IMG/VR virus record: IMGVR_UViG_3300010354_000612
Span: 1-24,723 of that record
DNA from: a virus
Length of the DNA: 24,723 nt
Strand: one strand, 5' to 3'
Part shown: piece by piece, positions 1-7,352 of the stretch
Layout of the letters: each line of letters opens with the position of its first letter
How positions within the stretch are numbered: the first letter of the stretch is position 1
Program-made: the position numbers and the translations under genes
The notes under the pieces: model-generated
Database searches by the model: none
What the model saw: the letters and a program-made list of their open reading frames with translations, nothing else
Told to the model about the DNA's origin: nothing

Positions 1-27
1 AAAAAAAAAGAGGCCCGAAGGCCTCTT
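1..27 (-). terminator. Rho-independent terminator after the capsid operon
   Basis: Read on the minus strand, a 7-8 bp stem (AAGAGGCC paired with GGCCTCTT) closes a TTCG loop, giving the very stable C(UUCG)G tetraloop, followed by a run of T that reaches the window edge. It begins 21 nt past the stop codon of the major capsid gene and should end the minus-strand head/tail transcript. The T-run may continue beyond base 1. It cannot work as a poly-U terminator for plus-strand transcripts, because the plus strand has T-poor sequence after the stem. Confidence 0.93.
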
Positions 28-48
28 GATTCCTAAGCTTGATTAGGC

Positions 49-1032
49 TCAGGCGACTGGGTTCTGGAAGATGAAACCAGCACCGCACTTGCCGTTCTCA
101 CCCATGCCGACGAGCTCGAAGCTACGCTCGACAAGGATGTCGCCGGTGAACACTCTGCGCTCGATGTTGAAGCGCTCAGGAGTGGAGATAGGATAACCAC
201 TCAGAGTGTAGGTGTAGGCGAAAGCGGGGTTACCATAGTTAGCGTCCAGGGCAGGCATGAAGCCGTCTGTGGAGGCGGAAGGATGGTAGAAGAGGATCGC
301 GGTGTTGTTGTAGATGTTCTCCAGCGCACCGGTGGCCTCATTCAGCTTCAGGCGACGGGCTACGCGAATCTCGTCGAGTCCGAAGATCTGGGCAAGAGTC
401 TTCTCATCGACAAGCACTCCACGCTGCATGAAGTCACGGATACGCTTGTTACGCTTGAGGGCGTTGAAAGCGTCAGGTGAGATCACCATCTTGTTGGGAT
501 ACACACCGATCTGGCTGCGGACCTGCTCCTTGGCGTCGTCCATCAGCACTTCCACGTCAGCAGTTGGGCTGTTGAACTGATCAGCACCACCATTATAGGT
601 GGCCAGGTTCAGCACGTTGTTGGTCTCGTACTGAGTGGTGTCGGTTACAGCGGTGGCAACCTGGATCTCCCAGGATTGCATCAGGCGGTTTGCGGCGTCC
701 TTAGCAGCGAACTGACGAAGGTCGATTTGAGCAGCGCCGTTCTTGGCCTCAGCGGCGACCTCTTCGGCGATTTCCCAGCTGACCGCTTCCTGACGGAGAG
801 CGAACGAACGGGTTCCGAATTGGTTCTGGATCTTCTGGATGTTAGTTCCAGGAGCGCGGAGGAAGGACTGAGCCGCGAAAGCTTCCTTACCGAATACCAG
901 GGTACGACCGGCGCGAGTATTCATAGATACCGCAGGAGCGAAGAAGGTAGCTACACCCTCAGCGTTCTTATACCCTTGAGCTAGTTGCGTAAGAATAGGG
1001 TCAATTACGCGTACCTGATCAAGATTCATCAT
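49..1032 (-). CDS. Major capsid protein (HK97-fold type, probable)
   Basis: This 327-residue protein probably forms the phage head shell. It has no signal peptide or membrane segment, and its mixed alpha/beta make-up and length fit phage coat proteins. Around residues 175-215 a segment with YPNKMVISPDAFNALKRN resembles the spine-helix/P-domain region of capsid proteins, where a residue-numbering loop (SPDAFNAL) precedes a basic stretch. The C-terminal part (YTLSGYPISTPERFNIERR...GDILVERSFELV) resembles the closing strands of coat proteins. Context supports the call: it is the last gene after protease/scaffold and decoration genes and is followed by a strong terminator. The start is ATG-ATG with a clear AAAGGAG ribosome site 10 nt before the first ATG, which fits high expression. 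The subfamily cannot be named from sequence alone; capsid identity is likely rather than certain. Confidence 0.85.
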   Translation of the reverse strand: MMNLDQVRVIDPILTQLAQGYKNAEGVATFFAPAVSMNTRAGRTLVFGKEAFAAQSFLRAPGTNIQKIQNQFGTRSFALRQEAVSWEIAEEVAAEAKNGAAQIDLRQFAAKDAANRLMQSWEIQVATAVTDTTQYETNNVLNLATYNGGADQFNSPTADVEVLMDDAKEQVRSQIGVYPNKMVISPDAFNALKRNKRIRDFMQRGVLVDEKTLAQIFGLDEIRVARRLKLNEATGALENIYNNTAILFYHPSASTDGFMPALDANYGNPAFAYTYTLSGYPISTPERFNIERRVFTGDILVERSFELVGMGENGKCGAGFIFQNPVA

Positions 1033-1060
1033 GATTGTTAATCTCCTTTAGTACCTATTA

Positions 1061-1585
1061 TCAAGCCAGAGCCGCGCCAGCTTCGTTACCGAGCTTGACA
1101 CGAACATAAGCAGTCTCACCTGCGCCGGTTGTAGCGGCGTCGAGGGCACGACCGAGGACGATCTTGCCGGTTCCAGCAGCGCCTGTTACGGCTTGGCCAG
1201 AAGCGTTAGCGAAGATCGGTGAGTCGACGACGATGGTCTGGGAAGCAGCTACCTGAACGATAACGATTCCAGTCGTCACGATTGAAGCCAGGCCCTGATA
1301 GGGGAATACGCCAGGCTTGTAAGGTGTGGTGGAAGGATTCAGTTGACCTTCGTACACCAGGGTCGAACCGTCATCCACTTGGTAGCCGTTGGCGTTCAGT
1401 TCGCCTTGGCCGTAGATACGGTATACATTCACGCCAGCGGCATAACCGTTGGCTGAGGGATACGCGCCGGTGCGCGTAACAAAACGATGAGCCTCGACAC
1501 CGTTGGTGAGAGCTGTGCTGTCGGTAACAGTTACAGTCTCAACATACTGGTGGTCAAAGGACATGTAACGTGGGTCTTTAGCCAT
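1061..1585 (-). CDS. Capsid decoration (cement) protein, probable
   Basis: This 174-residue protein is rich in Ala, Gly, Thr and Val and predicted to be mostly beta-strand. The C-terminal half contains the pattern IVVDSPIFANASGQAVTGAA...GKIVLGRALDAATTGAGE...VRV, which resembles DUF2190-like capsid cement proteins: a small barrel in which a parameter such as 'GxALxAATxxGExVxVxL' closes the fold. Such proteins sit on the outside of the mature shell and stabilise it. It lies directly between the protease/scaffold gene and the major capsid gene, where decoration genes usually lie. A good AAGGAG site precedes the ATG by about 9 nt. Only 28 nt separate its stop from the capsid start, so the two are cotranscribed. 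Family assignment is by pattern, not by search. Confidence 0.75.
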   Translation of the reverse strand: MAKDPRYMSFDHQYVETVTVTDSTALTNGVEAHRFVTRTGAYPSANGYAAGVNVYRIYGQGELNANGYQVDDGSTLVYEGQLNPSTTPYKPGVFPYQGLASIVTTGIVIVQVAASQTIVVDSPIFANASGQAVTGAAGTGKIVLGRALDAATTGAGETAYVRVKLGNEAGAALA

Positions 1586-1601
1586 GTGTTAGATCTCCTT
1601 A

Positions 1602-2999
1602 TTAGTTGGATAGGACGGCCTTCAGAGCAACGGTGTACTCAACGCCTTTCTCTTCCGCGTATTCCAGCGCCTGAGCGTGGAGATCCGTGGTTGAGGGGTC
1701 GTAGACGTACCCATCGGCCGAAGGTGTTGGCTGTTTTCTGCTCTTAGGAGCAGATGCGGGTGTTGCGAACTCTTCAAAGCTTACCATGGAAGGCAGGTTG
1801 CCCAGGATACCCTTGAAGAAGTCGAATTGGGAGGCTTTGCCTGTCTCGGAGAAGTTCACCGAGTTCTTATTGTTGAGAGTCTCCATGAATCTCACCAGGT
1901 CAGTCTTGGCGACGATCTGCTGAGTCAGTTTACCCTCACCGTAGAGAGTCTCACAGAAATCAGAGATTTCCTTCTCTCTCATCAGTTTCTTTTGTCTGGC
2001 AAGTTCCTCTTCCAGTTCGGCTACCCGGGCTTGAAGGTCATTCTGTCCCTGAACTCCCATAGCGGATTCGCTATGATCCAGAGTTCCTGTAGCCTCTTCA
2101 GATGCGGTCTCTTCAGACATGTCGCTCTTCTTCATCATCTCTGCGTTCTTCTTCTCATCCTCGTCCTCTTCGTAATCCTTGCATCCTTCGCCGTTATCGG
2201 CTACTTCCTCTTCTTCTTCCTTTTTCTCTTCGGTCTCCTCTTCAGCGTAGACCTGCTCTCCTTTGGGTTCCTCAGCTCCTTTCACATCTTCGGAGGTAGG
2301 ATGCTCGGCTTCGGATGGCTTTTCGCCCTCCTTCACGGCTTCGCCCATATCCTCGGAATCTTCCTTCTCTTCTTTGTCCTCGTCATCTTTACCCTCTTTC
2401 TTAGCCTCAATAGCTTTCTTGAGACCTTCGGGCATCTCACCGTAGGACATTCCCTCACCTTCCATCATGGAAGCAGCATCAGTTTTTAGAGCTAGAGCCT
2501 TAATTAGCTCTTCGATTTCGTACTCAGAGGCGAGTTGGGCGATCTTCTGATCATCACCCTCCATGTCACCGGAGATATCCTCGGTGTCCATGCCAGGACC
2601 CTCATCGCCCTCTCCAGAAGGCTCCTCGGGGGCTTCGCCACCCATGTCGTCTCCGGCGTCATCGGCTGGAGCAGCGGCGTCATCACCACCCTCTTCAGGG
2701 GCATCTCCTCCCATGTCATCTCCGCCATCCTCAAGACCGAGATCATCGGACGAGTCGTCGGCCATGCTCATTTCGGGAGCTTCAGCTTCCATGTCTGATT
2801 CCATACCGTACTCCATGTCGTACTCGGCAGGAGCACCGGTCTCGGAGATCTGATTACCGCTATCGTCGTATACATTGGCTTTGGCCTTATCGCCGCCACC
2901 GCCGATATTGATATTAACGGTCATTCCTCCACCCTCAGTGTGCTCAACTGTTGAGCTAACCGAAGCGGGAGTTTCTGGTTTGGTTTTCTTCCTAGCCAT
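1602..2999 (-). CDS. Nested scaffold protein from internal start (candidate)
   Basis: An in-frame ATG at residue 179 of the protease/scaffold gene (2999-2997) would give a 465-residue protein that starts MARKKTKPE and contains all of the acidic, coiled-coil and C-terminal scaffold segments but no protease domain. Exactly 24 nt upstream on the same strand is GTTTAAA, the heptamer found before several other phage genes here at 23-26 nt, and a weak AGGA site lies 12 nt before the ATG. Known parallels are Mu gpZ within gene I and lambda Nu3 within gene C. That the protein exists is an inference from these signals; no direct evidence of expression is available. Confidence 0.6.
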   Translation of the reverse strand: MARKKTKPETPASVSSTVEHTEGGGMTVNINIGGGGDKAKANVYDDSGNQISETGAPAEYDMEYGMESDMEAEAPEMSMADDSSDDLGLEDGGDDMGGDAPEEGGDDAAAPADDAGDDMGGEAPEEPSGEGDEGPGMDTEDISGDMEGDDQKIAQLASEYEIEELIKALALKTDAASMMEGEGMSYGEMPEGLKKAIEAKKEGKDDEDKEEKEDSEDMGEAVKEGEKPSEAEHPTSEDVKGAEEPKGEQVYAEEETEEKKEEEEEVADNGEGCKDYEEDEDEKKNAEMMKKSDMSEETASEEATGTLDHSESAMGVQGQNDLQARVAELEEELARQKKLMREKEISDFCETLYGEGKLTQQIVAKTDLVRFMETLNNKNSVNFSETGKASQFDFFKGILGNLPSMVSFEEFATPASAPKSRKQPTPSADGYVYDPSTTDLHAQALEYAEEKGVEYTVALKAVLSN

Positions 3000-3533
3000 A
3001 GTTTGATTTTTTCCTAAATGTTCTTTAAACGAAATAGAAGACTCCCCTTCGGAGGGGGTAATTGTTATCGTTTTTTGCTCGGATAACTCCGAAAAAGCAG
3101 TAAGTCCCTTTACGGCCGGAATTGAAACTAAACCAAGATGACGTAGGGAGAGTTTCCCAGGAGTAGGATTTGTCTCAGCTTCGGGGAGGTAGAAGGAGCT
3201 ACTAACCTTTTTGAACACCCCATCTTTGATGAGTTGTTCGGCCTTGGGGGTAAGTTCTACCTTACCCCAAAGCTCTTTGCCCTTTCTCCAGACCTTACGT
3301 ACCCACCCGAGAGCAGGAGTGTCGTCCTGCTGATCGTGGCCAATAATCAGAGGGGCTTCGTGGTGAATGGGGTCATAAGACCCCACCACCTGATCCAAAT
3401 CGCTTTCCGTAAATACGAGCTTCTGGCCCGTAGAGGAGATCTGAGGGCCCGCTCTGAACATCTCGATAAACACGACCTTTTTAGGTTGTGCTTCCGAGAG
3501 AGGTTCTTTACGATTGAGTACGTGTTCTTTCAT
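1602..3533 (-). CDS. Prohead protease (Mu gpI-like) fused to acidic scaffold
   Basis: This 643-residue protein joins a head-maturation protease and a scaffold. Residues about 18-147 match the Mu gpI pattern: a YDPIHHEAPLIIGH segment (candidate His66), then GWVRKVW, LWGKVEL, a VSSSFYLP segment (candidate nucleophile Ser111-113) and a RHLGLVSIPAVKGL end. Residues about 230-480 are extremely acidic, with repeats such as DDMGGDAPEE and DDMGGEAPEE, then Glu/Lys-rich sequence. Residues about 500-530 look like a coiled coil (ARVAELEEELARQKKL). The tail of the protein (about 540-643) is helical and could bind the coat protein. The ATG lies 3 nt after the sheath stop with no Shine-Dalgarno site, so translation is probably coupled. 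Residue 179 is an in-frame ATG with its own promoter-like motif (see nested scaffold entry). In Mu, the scaffold gpZ is likewise made from the 3' part of gene I. Confidence 0.88.
   Translation of the reverse strand: MKEHVLNRKEPLSEAQPKKVVFIEMFRAGPQISSTGQKLVFTESDLDQVVGSYDPIHHEAPLIIGHDQQDDTPALGWVRKVWRKGKELWGKVELTPKAEQLIKDGVFKKVSSSFYLPEAETNPTPGKLSLRHLGLVSIPAVKGLTAFSELSEQKTITITPSEGESSISFKEHLGKNQTMARKKTKPETPASVSSTVEHTEGGGMTVNINIGGGGDKAKANVYDDSGNQISETGAPAEYDMEYGMESDMEAEAPEMSMADDSSDDLGLEDGGDDMGGDAPEEGGDDAAAPADDAGDDMGGEAPEEPSGEGDEGPGMDTEDISGDMEGDDQKIAQLASEYEIEELIKALALKTDAASMMEGEGMSYGEMPEGLKKAIEAKKEGKDDEDKEEKEDSEDMGEAVKEGEKPSEAEHPTSEDVKGAEEPKGEQVYAEEETEEKKEEEEEVADNGEGCKDYEEDEDEKKNAEMMKKSDMSEETASEEATGTLDHSESAMGVQGQNDLQARVAELEEELARQKKLMREKEISDFCETLYGEGKLTQQIVAKTDLVRFMETLNNKNSVNFSETGKASQFDFFKGILGNLPSMVSFEEFATPASAPKSRKQPTPSADGYVYDPSTTDLHAQALEYAEEKGVEYTVALKAVLSN
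3024..3030 (-). promoter_or_regulatory. GTTTAAA promoter-like motif inside protease gene
   Basis: An exact GTTTAAA on the minus strand lies within the protease/scaffold coding sequence, 24 nt before the internal ATG at 2999. Position and orientation match the other copies upstream of real genes. It may drive a separate scaffold transcript that also covers the decoration and capsid genes. Being in coding sequence it could also be chance. Confidence 0.5.
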
Positions 3534-3536
3534 CTA

Positions 3537-6173
3537 TCAGAATACGTTGGTTGTGTTGAGAAGAGTGCTAAATCTCTCCTCATTTCTGGAGAAGGAATCG
3601 CTCAGTTGAGCTACCTGACCAGCGGGCGTTCTGACGATGGTCACAAGCAGACGCTCAAGAGTTGGGCTTGTAGCCACGTACACGTCGAGTCTTACAGTGC
3701 CGTTTTCGAGGTCCGTTGCGTTATTGTTTGCCGATGAACAAACAACCAGATACGCTTGCTCAGGCCTGGATCCGAATAGCGCTCCCTGACGGAAGAACTG
3801 ACCACAGATCTGAGAAGCAATGGACTTCACTCTGGCGTACACAGTTCCTGCGGAATCGATCTGCTCGAAGAGAACGTCGTCGAAGCTGCGTCCCATAACG
3901 TCAATAAGGACATTAAGGATGGCACGTGTGTTTACAAACTTAAACAGAGGGTTGGAGGAGAGAGTTCTCGCGCCCCATGCCACGATTCCTCTGTTAGGAA
4001 GCGAGCGGATAGGGTTCAGTCCCAGAGTATAAGTAACTTCTTGCTGCTGAGCTGAGATGTCGAACTTGAGTCCGATGGCTCCGCGCAGAGGATAACGAGC
4101 TCCTGCAGGAGGCTGCTGGAAGCCCTCGTTGATGTACCTGGAGCAGGCGATACCGGCAATAAAGCCCGAAGGAGCAACATAGCGGTCGTCCAGGTTCTTG
4201 ATGTATGGAGCGTAGTAAGCGGCGTGGCCGAAAGGAACACCGACAGTGCTCTTAATCAGATCCAGTTCGTCCTGAACACGCACCAGAGAGGTCTCGTCGG
4301 CGCCACAGTCGATGAGCGCGATGTGCTGGGTTCCTGTGATACCTTCCGTGACTCCGATCTTGCCTTCAGCAGCTCTGACGAGTGTCTGAGTGATCTTCAA
4401 GCGTTCCTGACGGGCTTCGGATTGGCTAGCAAAGTCACCGACTCCGGCCTCGTAGGCAAGCACGGTGTAGGCTTCGGGAGCGAAGAGGAAACCAGGGGCT
4501 AATGCTCTCGATTCCATTCCCTGCTCGATGGCGTAGACAAAGTCATTGGCCTTGGCGCTCGAGGTCAGCTTATACGACTCGTAGGAGGAGCTCTGCTCTA
4601 CGGAGGGGAGTTTAACAACGTTGGGGTCGATCGCTCCGCTTCTGTTCACTCCGGGATACACTGGTGAACTGATTCCGTTCTTCGAGGTGATTCTGATCTT
4701 CAGAACGTAATCGTGCGAGTAGAATCCGTTAGCGGCGGCTTTCTCCGCGGCTGTTGGGGTTCCTGTCAACTCAGTGAGCTCTGGACGGATGTAAGGAGCA
4801 CCGGCTTCGGAGATGAGTTCGCCATTAGTATCGAGACCGTTGTTTGGAACGTACTTGGTGGCGCTAATTCTTCCGCTTGTGGTATCGGAGTCTAGAGTTC
4901 CGGCTTCTACCGTGTAGTAGGAATCCAGATCTTTCTCGGCGAGAATCGCTTCGATCGCGGTCTTGAGCTTTGTGGTCAGTTCTGCAGGATCAGCACCGTC
5001 GATGATAATCGCCCTATTCTCCCCGGCAACATTCACGTAGAATACCTGAACCGAGTCGGGAAGGTATCCTGTGCGGGTTGTGGGATCGCCACTAGGTACA
5101 ATCGCTGCGCTGGAGCCGTTGACAAGCTTAGCAAAAGCTGTAGTGGCCAGATCGTATTGCCAATAGGCAGCGTCAGCATTGGCCCACTTGGAAGTGTTGG
5201 TGCTGGTGTCTACTGAGATGGCGATGTACTTATCGTCGGGGATGGCCGAAGCGGCAGTGTAGAATCCCTGGACAATGAGGAATTCTTTAATGATCTGAGA
5301 CTGCTGAGTGGCTACGTTGTAGCTCTTAGTGGCCGCAAAGGAACTGAGTTGGCCTCCGGAGATATGCAGAATTGCCTGCTTGTTAGTCTGGTCTCTGGAC
5401 ACACACCTGAAATTGATGTCCTTAATAGAGGAGTACAGAGTAACAACGCCGGCCTGAGCAAGCAGGTCGAGTTGCTGGGCATACTCACTATTGGAGAACT
5501 TATAGGCGTAAAGTTTCTGTACCTCAGGAAGGTCTCTGGAGTCCTTGGAGAAGATTCTGAACTTGCCTGCCAGAGCCTCAGCTGCGTCCTGCTCGATGCG
5601 ATAGAAGTCGGCGAAGTTATCGCCATTACCGGAGAGGTACGTGTAGATATCTCTGGCGTTATCGATCTGATCTAAGGCAGTAGTTGTGATTACACGAATC
5701 TCAACTCCGTCCGCATCGTCGATTCCGATGGGAGTACCAAAATACCGACCATTTACCTTGATCGCAAAGGCATTGTAGGTCGTTCCGGCGGTCGACGCAC
5801 CAATATTGATTACAGTCTCCGGTGTTGGTGTAACTCTGGTGAAGTAGAGAATACCATTAACGCCAACGTTATCGAAGAAGGCCTTTACGCTATCGTATGT
5901 AGCCAGGGCTCCTTTGTTACCGACAGGAGGCTTTCCTCCGATTCTGCTGAGAAAATCATCAACTGATCCGATCTGAGTCGGAACGTAGGGTTGAAGATCG
6001 GAATAGGCGCTAATAGCATCTTCCTTGTAGTAATCCTCAGTGGGGGTAGTACCGAAGATATATCCCACCGCGTGAGTTGCGATAGGTTGTGGAAGAGAGC
6101 CTGTCGAGGTTTGTGTTACGAAGACTCCCGGCCGATTCAATGTCGCAGCATTGATTCTGATTGGATTGGCCAT
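3537..6173 (-). CDS. Contractile tail sheath protein
   Basis: This 878-residue protein forms the outer contractile tube of the tail. The N-terminus (NRPGVFVTQTSTGSLPQP, residues about 13-30) is the typical PGVYVxE-type opening of sheath proteins. Residues about 70-120 carry the usual F...G......YDSVKAFFDNVG...LYFTRV pattern. The C-terminal region (about 750-870) has FVNTRAILNVLIDVMGRSFDDVLFE and then a Q...FFRQGALFG segment, which is the conserved helix-and-strand part that packs on the tube. It is longer than T4 gp18 (about 660 residues); the extra sequence is in the middle (about 130-560) and is probably an exposed insertion domain. The ATG has no Shine-Dalgarno site. A GTTTAAG motif lies 35 nt upstream. 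Protease/scaffold follows at 3 nt. Confidence 0.95.
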   Translation of the reverse strand: MANPIRINAATLNRPGVFVTQTSTGSLPQPIATHAVGYIFGTTPTEDYYKEDAISAYSDLQPYVPTQIGSVDDFLSRIGGKPPVGNKGALATYDSVKAFFDNVGVNGILYFTRVTPTPETVINIGASTAGTTYNAFAIKVNGRYFGTPIGIDDADGVEIRVITTTALDQIDNARDIYTYLSGNGDNFADFYRIEQDAAEALAGKFRIFSKDSRDLPEVQKLYAYKFSNSEYAQQLDLLAQAGVVTLYSSIKDINFRCVSRDQTNKQAILHISGGQLSSFAATKSYNVATQQSQIIKEFLIVQGFYTAASAIPDDKYIAISVDTSTNTSKWANADAAYWQYDLATTAFAKLVNGSSAAIVPSGDPTTRTGYLPDSVQVFYVNVAGENRAIIIDGADPAELTTKLKTAIEAILAEKDLDSYYTVEAGTLDSDTTSGRISATKYVPNNGLDTNGELISEAGAPYIRPELTELTGTPTAAEKAAANGFYSHDYVLKIRITSKNGISSPVYPGVNRSGAIDPNVVKLPSVEQSSSYESYKLTSSAKANDFVYAIEQGMESRALAPGFLFAPEAYTVLAYEAGVGDFASQSEARQERLKITQTLVRAAEGKIGVTEGITGTQHIALIDCGADETSLVRVQDELDLIKSTVGVPFGHAAYYAPYIKNLDDRYVAPSGFIAGIACSRYINEGFQQPPAGARYPLRGAIGLKFDISAQQQEVTYTLGLNPIRSLPNRGIVAWGARTLSSNPLFKFVNTRAILNVLIDVMGRSFDDVLFEQIDSAGTVYARVKSIASQICGQFFRQGALFGSRPEQAYLVVCSSANNNATDLENGTVRLDVYVATSPTLERLLVTIVRTPAGQVAQLSDSFSRNEERFSTLLNTTNVF

Positions 6174-6208
6174 AAATTTTTGAAGACACCATATCTTTCA
6201 ATATAGCC

Positions 6209-6215
6209 CTTAAAC
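6209..6215 (-). promoter_or_regulatory. GTTTAAG promoter-like motif before sheath gene
   Basis: GTTTAAG on the minus strand, a one-base variant of the GTTTAAA motif, lies in the 63-nt gap before the sheath gene, 35 nt upstream of its ATG. It is followed by TATATTGAA, similar to TAT..AGAA-type sequence after other copies. It could give the sheath and head genes extra transcription over the small genes upstream. A second GTTTAAG inside the sheath gene near 3947 has no start nearby, so this variant alone is weak evidence. Confidence 0.45.
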
Positions 6216-6236
6216 AAACGGTGGGTTTTAACTTGT

Positions 6237-6479
6237 TTAGTCGGTTTCGTCCATCTTGTAGAGCTGGAATAATTCATTCATCAGCCAGTCCGGGCAGGAT
6301 ACCGCTCCGCACCTCCTAAACTCTAAAATTCTCATCGACTTCCTTAGAATCTTATTAAAATCCGGCGTATCTACATATCGCGAATTTACGCTTACAAACC
6401 CCTTGAGATCCGACACATCCCTCCTAAGGCAGATGGAGCATAGTATGAGGATGAGTTTTAGTCTTTCCGAATCTGTCAT
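6237..6479 (-). CDS. Small protein of unknown function in tail operon
   Basis: This 80-residue protein begins MTDSERLKLILIL and is predicted to be mainly helical. It has three cysteines (SICLRR, RRCGAVSC) but no clear zinc-site spacing. It is not recognised. Its ATG overlaps the stop of the preceding gene (TGATG), so it is translationally coupled and cotranscribed with the two genes upstream. Lying between a chaperone-like gene and the sheath gene, it probably helps tail assembly or is a minor tail part, but the sequence itself shows no function. Confidence 0.7.
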   Translation of the reverse strand: MTDSERLKLILILCSICLRRDVSDLKGFVSVNSRYVDTPDFNKILRKSMRILEFRRCGAVSCPDWLMNELFQLYKMDETD

Positions 6480-6907
6480 CAGGGATTGTTATTGATGGCC
6501 TCTAGAGCCTGCTGGTGTATCTGTACCATGACCACAAACTTGCTCATGGGGACCTCTTCCATGTCGGATAGTCCGCTAAAGGATCCGTTCTGTATCCCGA
6601 AGCATCTCCTAAGCCACTCGTGCTTAGTCATGTAATTGCATAGTATATTCTCTTTTACGATCTCGAAGACTTTAGCGATGTCACGATAAGTAAGGTTTCT
6701 AAGATCGAACTTTCTCACACACAGTCTAGATAGAATACTGATAATCCCATCTACATCGACCTCTTTTGGCTGATCATTATCTCCCTTCATGATGAAGTCC
6801 AGGAATTCCAGATCGGCGCCCTTTATATCTCTGAAGTGTAACTCCCGTAATTTAGAATCGATAACCGTGATGGTATAATCGCTATTCCGTTTCACGGATA
6901 GAGTCAT
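6479..6907 (-). CDS. Small protein, possible second tail assembly chaperone
   Basis: This 142-residue protein (MTLSVKRNSDYTITV...) has an N-terminal beta segment with LRELHFRDIKGADLEFLDFI, followed by helices and a C-terminal helix (MSKFVVMVQIHQQALEAI). The 'FRxIKGxDLEFLD' style resembles small proteins seen beside tail genes in contractile-tailed phages, some acting as tail assembly chaperones. Its ATG overlaps the upstream stop (TAATG), so it is coupled to that gene. I looked for a programmed frameshift joining the two, as in lambda G-GT, and found none convincing. Function is inferred mostly from position. Confidence 0.7.
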   Translation of the reverse strand: MTLSVKRNSDYTITVIDSKLRELHFRDIKGADLEFLDFIMKGDNDQPKEVDVDGIISILSRLCVRKFDLRNLTYRDIAKVFEIVKENILCNYMTKHEWLRRCFGIQNGSFSGLSDMEEVPMSKFVVMVQIHQQALEAINNNP

Positions 6908-7281
6908 TACTTCCTACTTTCCTCTACATCGTCGATTTCTTCCATCCCCAGCAGCTCGTTGATTGCACCACCGAGCAACTTAAGCTGCTTTGCTGTTAGC
7001 CTCTTAGCATCCTTCAGGGAGAGTTTGCGCTTACCCTCGTCCGGTGCGTGGAGAATGCAGATCGTCTGCAGTGTTGCCTCTACTTCCCCGATGTTCTTAT
7101 TCTCGGAAATTTTCGAGATCTCGATCAGATCATTAGCTGAGGGCTCTTTAAGAGTGAGGAATTTACCAGGAGACACCTCAACGGAGATCACCTCGGGATC
7201 CCCGAAGTCAAAGAGATCGTCATCCGCTTCCACAATGCTCGCTGAAGAGGACGATTCCCTTGTCATTTTACTTACTGCCAT
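6907..7281 (-). CDS. Tail assembly chaperone-like protein (Mu gp41/P2 E type, tentative)
   Basis: Read from the ATG at 7281 this is 124 residues. The first 30 are Ser/Asp-rich and likely disordered. Residues about 32-110 read VEVSPGKFLTLKEPSANDL, then a helix, then LSLKDAKRLTAKQLKLLGGAINELLG. This resembles tail assembly chaperones, in which a short beta motif and 'L(R/K)EPT..DL' lead into helices ending with a two-step 'L..d...l....i..ll' pattern. These bind the tape measure protein during tail building and are usually absent from the virion. A GTG at 7305 in the same frame is possible, but it lies only 2 nt after a GTTTAAA motif, so the ATG 26 nt downstream fits the other genes better. It heads the minus-strand operon toward the sheath. 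Confidence 0.7.
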   Translation of the reverse strand: MAVSKMTRESSSSASIVEADDDLFDFGDPEVISVEVSPGKFLTLKEPSANDLIEISKISENKNIGEVEATLQTICILHAPDEGKRKLSLKDAKRLTAKQLKLLGGAINELLGMEEIDDVEESRK

Positions 7282-7307
7282 GGGAGGGATTGTTATGTGT
7301 CCCACTC

Positions 7308-7314
7308 TTTAAAC
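7308..7314 (-). promoter_or_regulatory. GTTTAAA motif, leftward half of divergent promoter pair
   Basis: An exact GTTTAAA on the minus strand ends 26 nt before the ATG at 7281. With the plus-strand copy at 7321-7327 it forms an inverted repeat (TTTAAAC, 6-nt spacer CCCTTT, GTTTAAA) in the only gap between two divergent operons. Likely a promoter for the leftward tail/head operon. Confidence 0.65.
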
Positions 7315-7320
7315 CCCTTT

Positions 7321-7327
7321 GTTTAAA
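7321..7327 (+). promoter_or_regulatory. GTTTAAA motif, rightward half of divergent promoter pair
   Basis: An exact GTTTAAA on the plus strand ends 25 nt before the ATG at 7353. It is followed by ATTATCTATAGAA and then the ribosome site. Likely a promoter for the rightward small-gene/dCMP deaminase cassette. Confidence 0.65.
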
Positions 7328-7352
7328 ATTATCTATAGAAGGAGAGAGGTCC

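Noticed and set aside
1827-2489. A 220-codon plus-strand frame encoding a very hydrophobic, membrane-like protein
   Set aside because: It lies opposite the Glu/Asp/Lys-rich scaffold; the antisense of GAA/GAG/AAG codons reads as Phe/Leu. It has no ribosome site and the scaffold frame is clearly real.
3939-3955. A GTTTAAG inside the sheath gene on the minus strand
   Set aside because: It lies in sheath coding sequence with no start codon at suitable distance, so it is taken as background for this one-base variant.
6895-6925. Programmed -1 frameshift joining the chaperone-like gene to the next gene, as in lambda G-GT
   Set aside because: No XXXYYYZ slippery site is present near the overlap, and a TAG in the downstream gene's frame lies just before it, leaving only a few bases in which a shift could work. 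A TAATG coupling overlap explains the layout.
7260-7352. An earlier start (7260) for the first gene of the rightward cassette
   Set aside because: The extra 31 residues would run across the divergent promoter pair and the opposite gene; a strong ribosome site marks the ATG at 7353.
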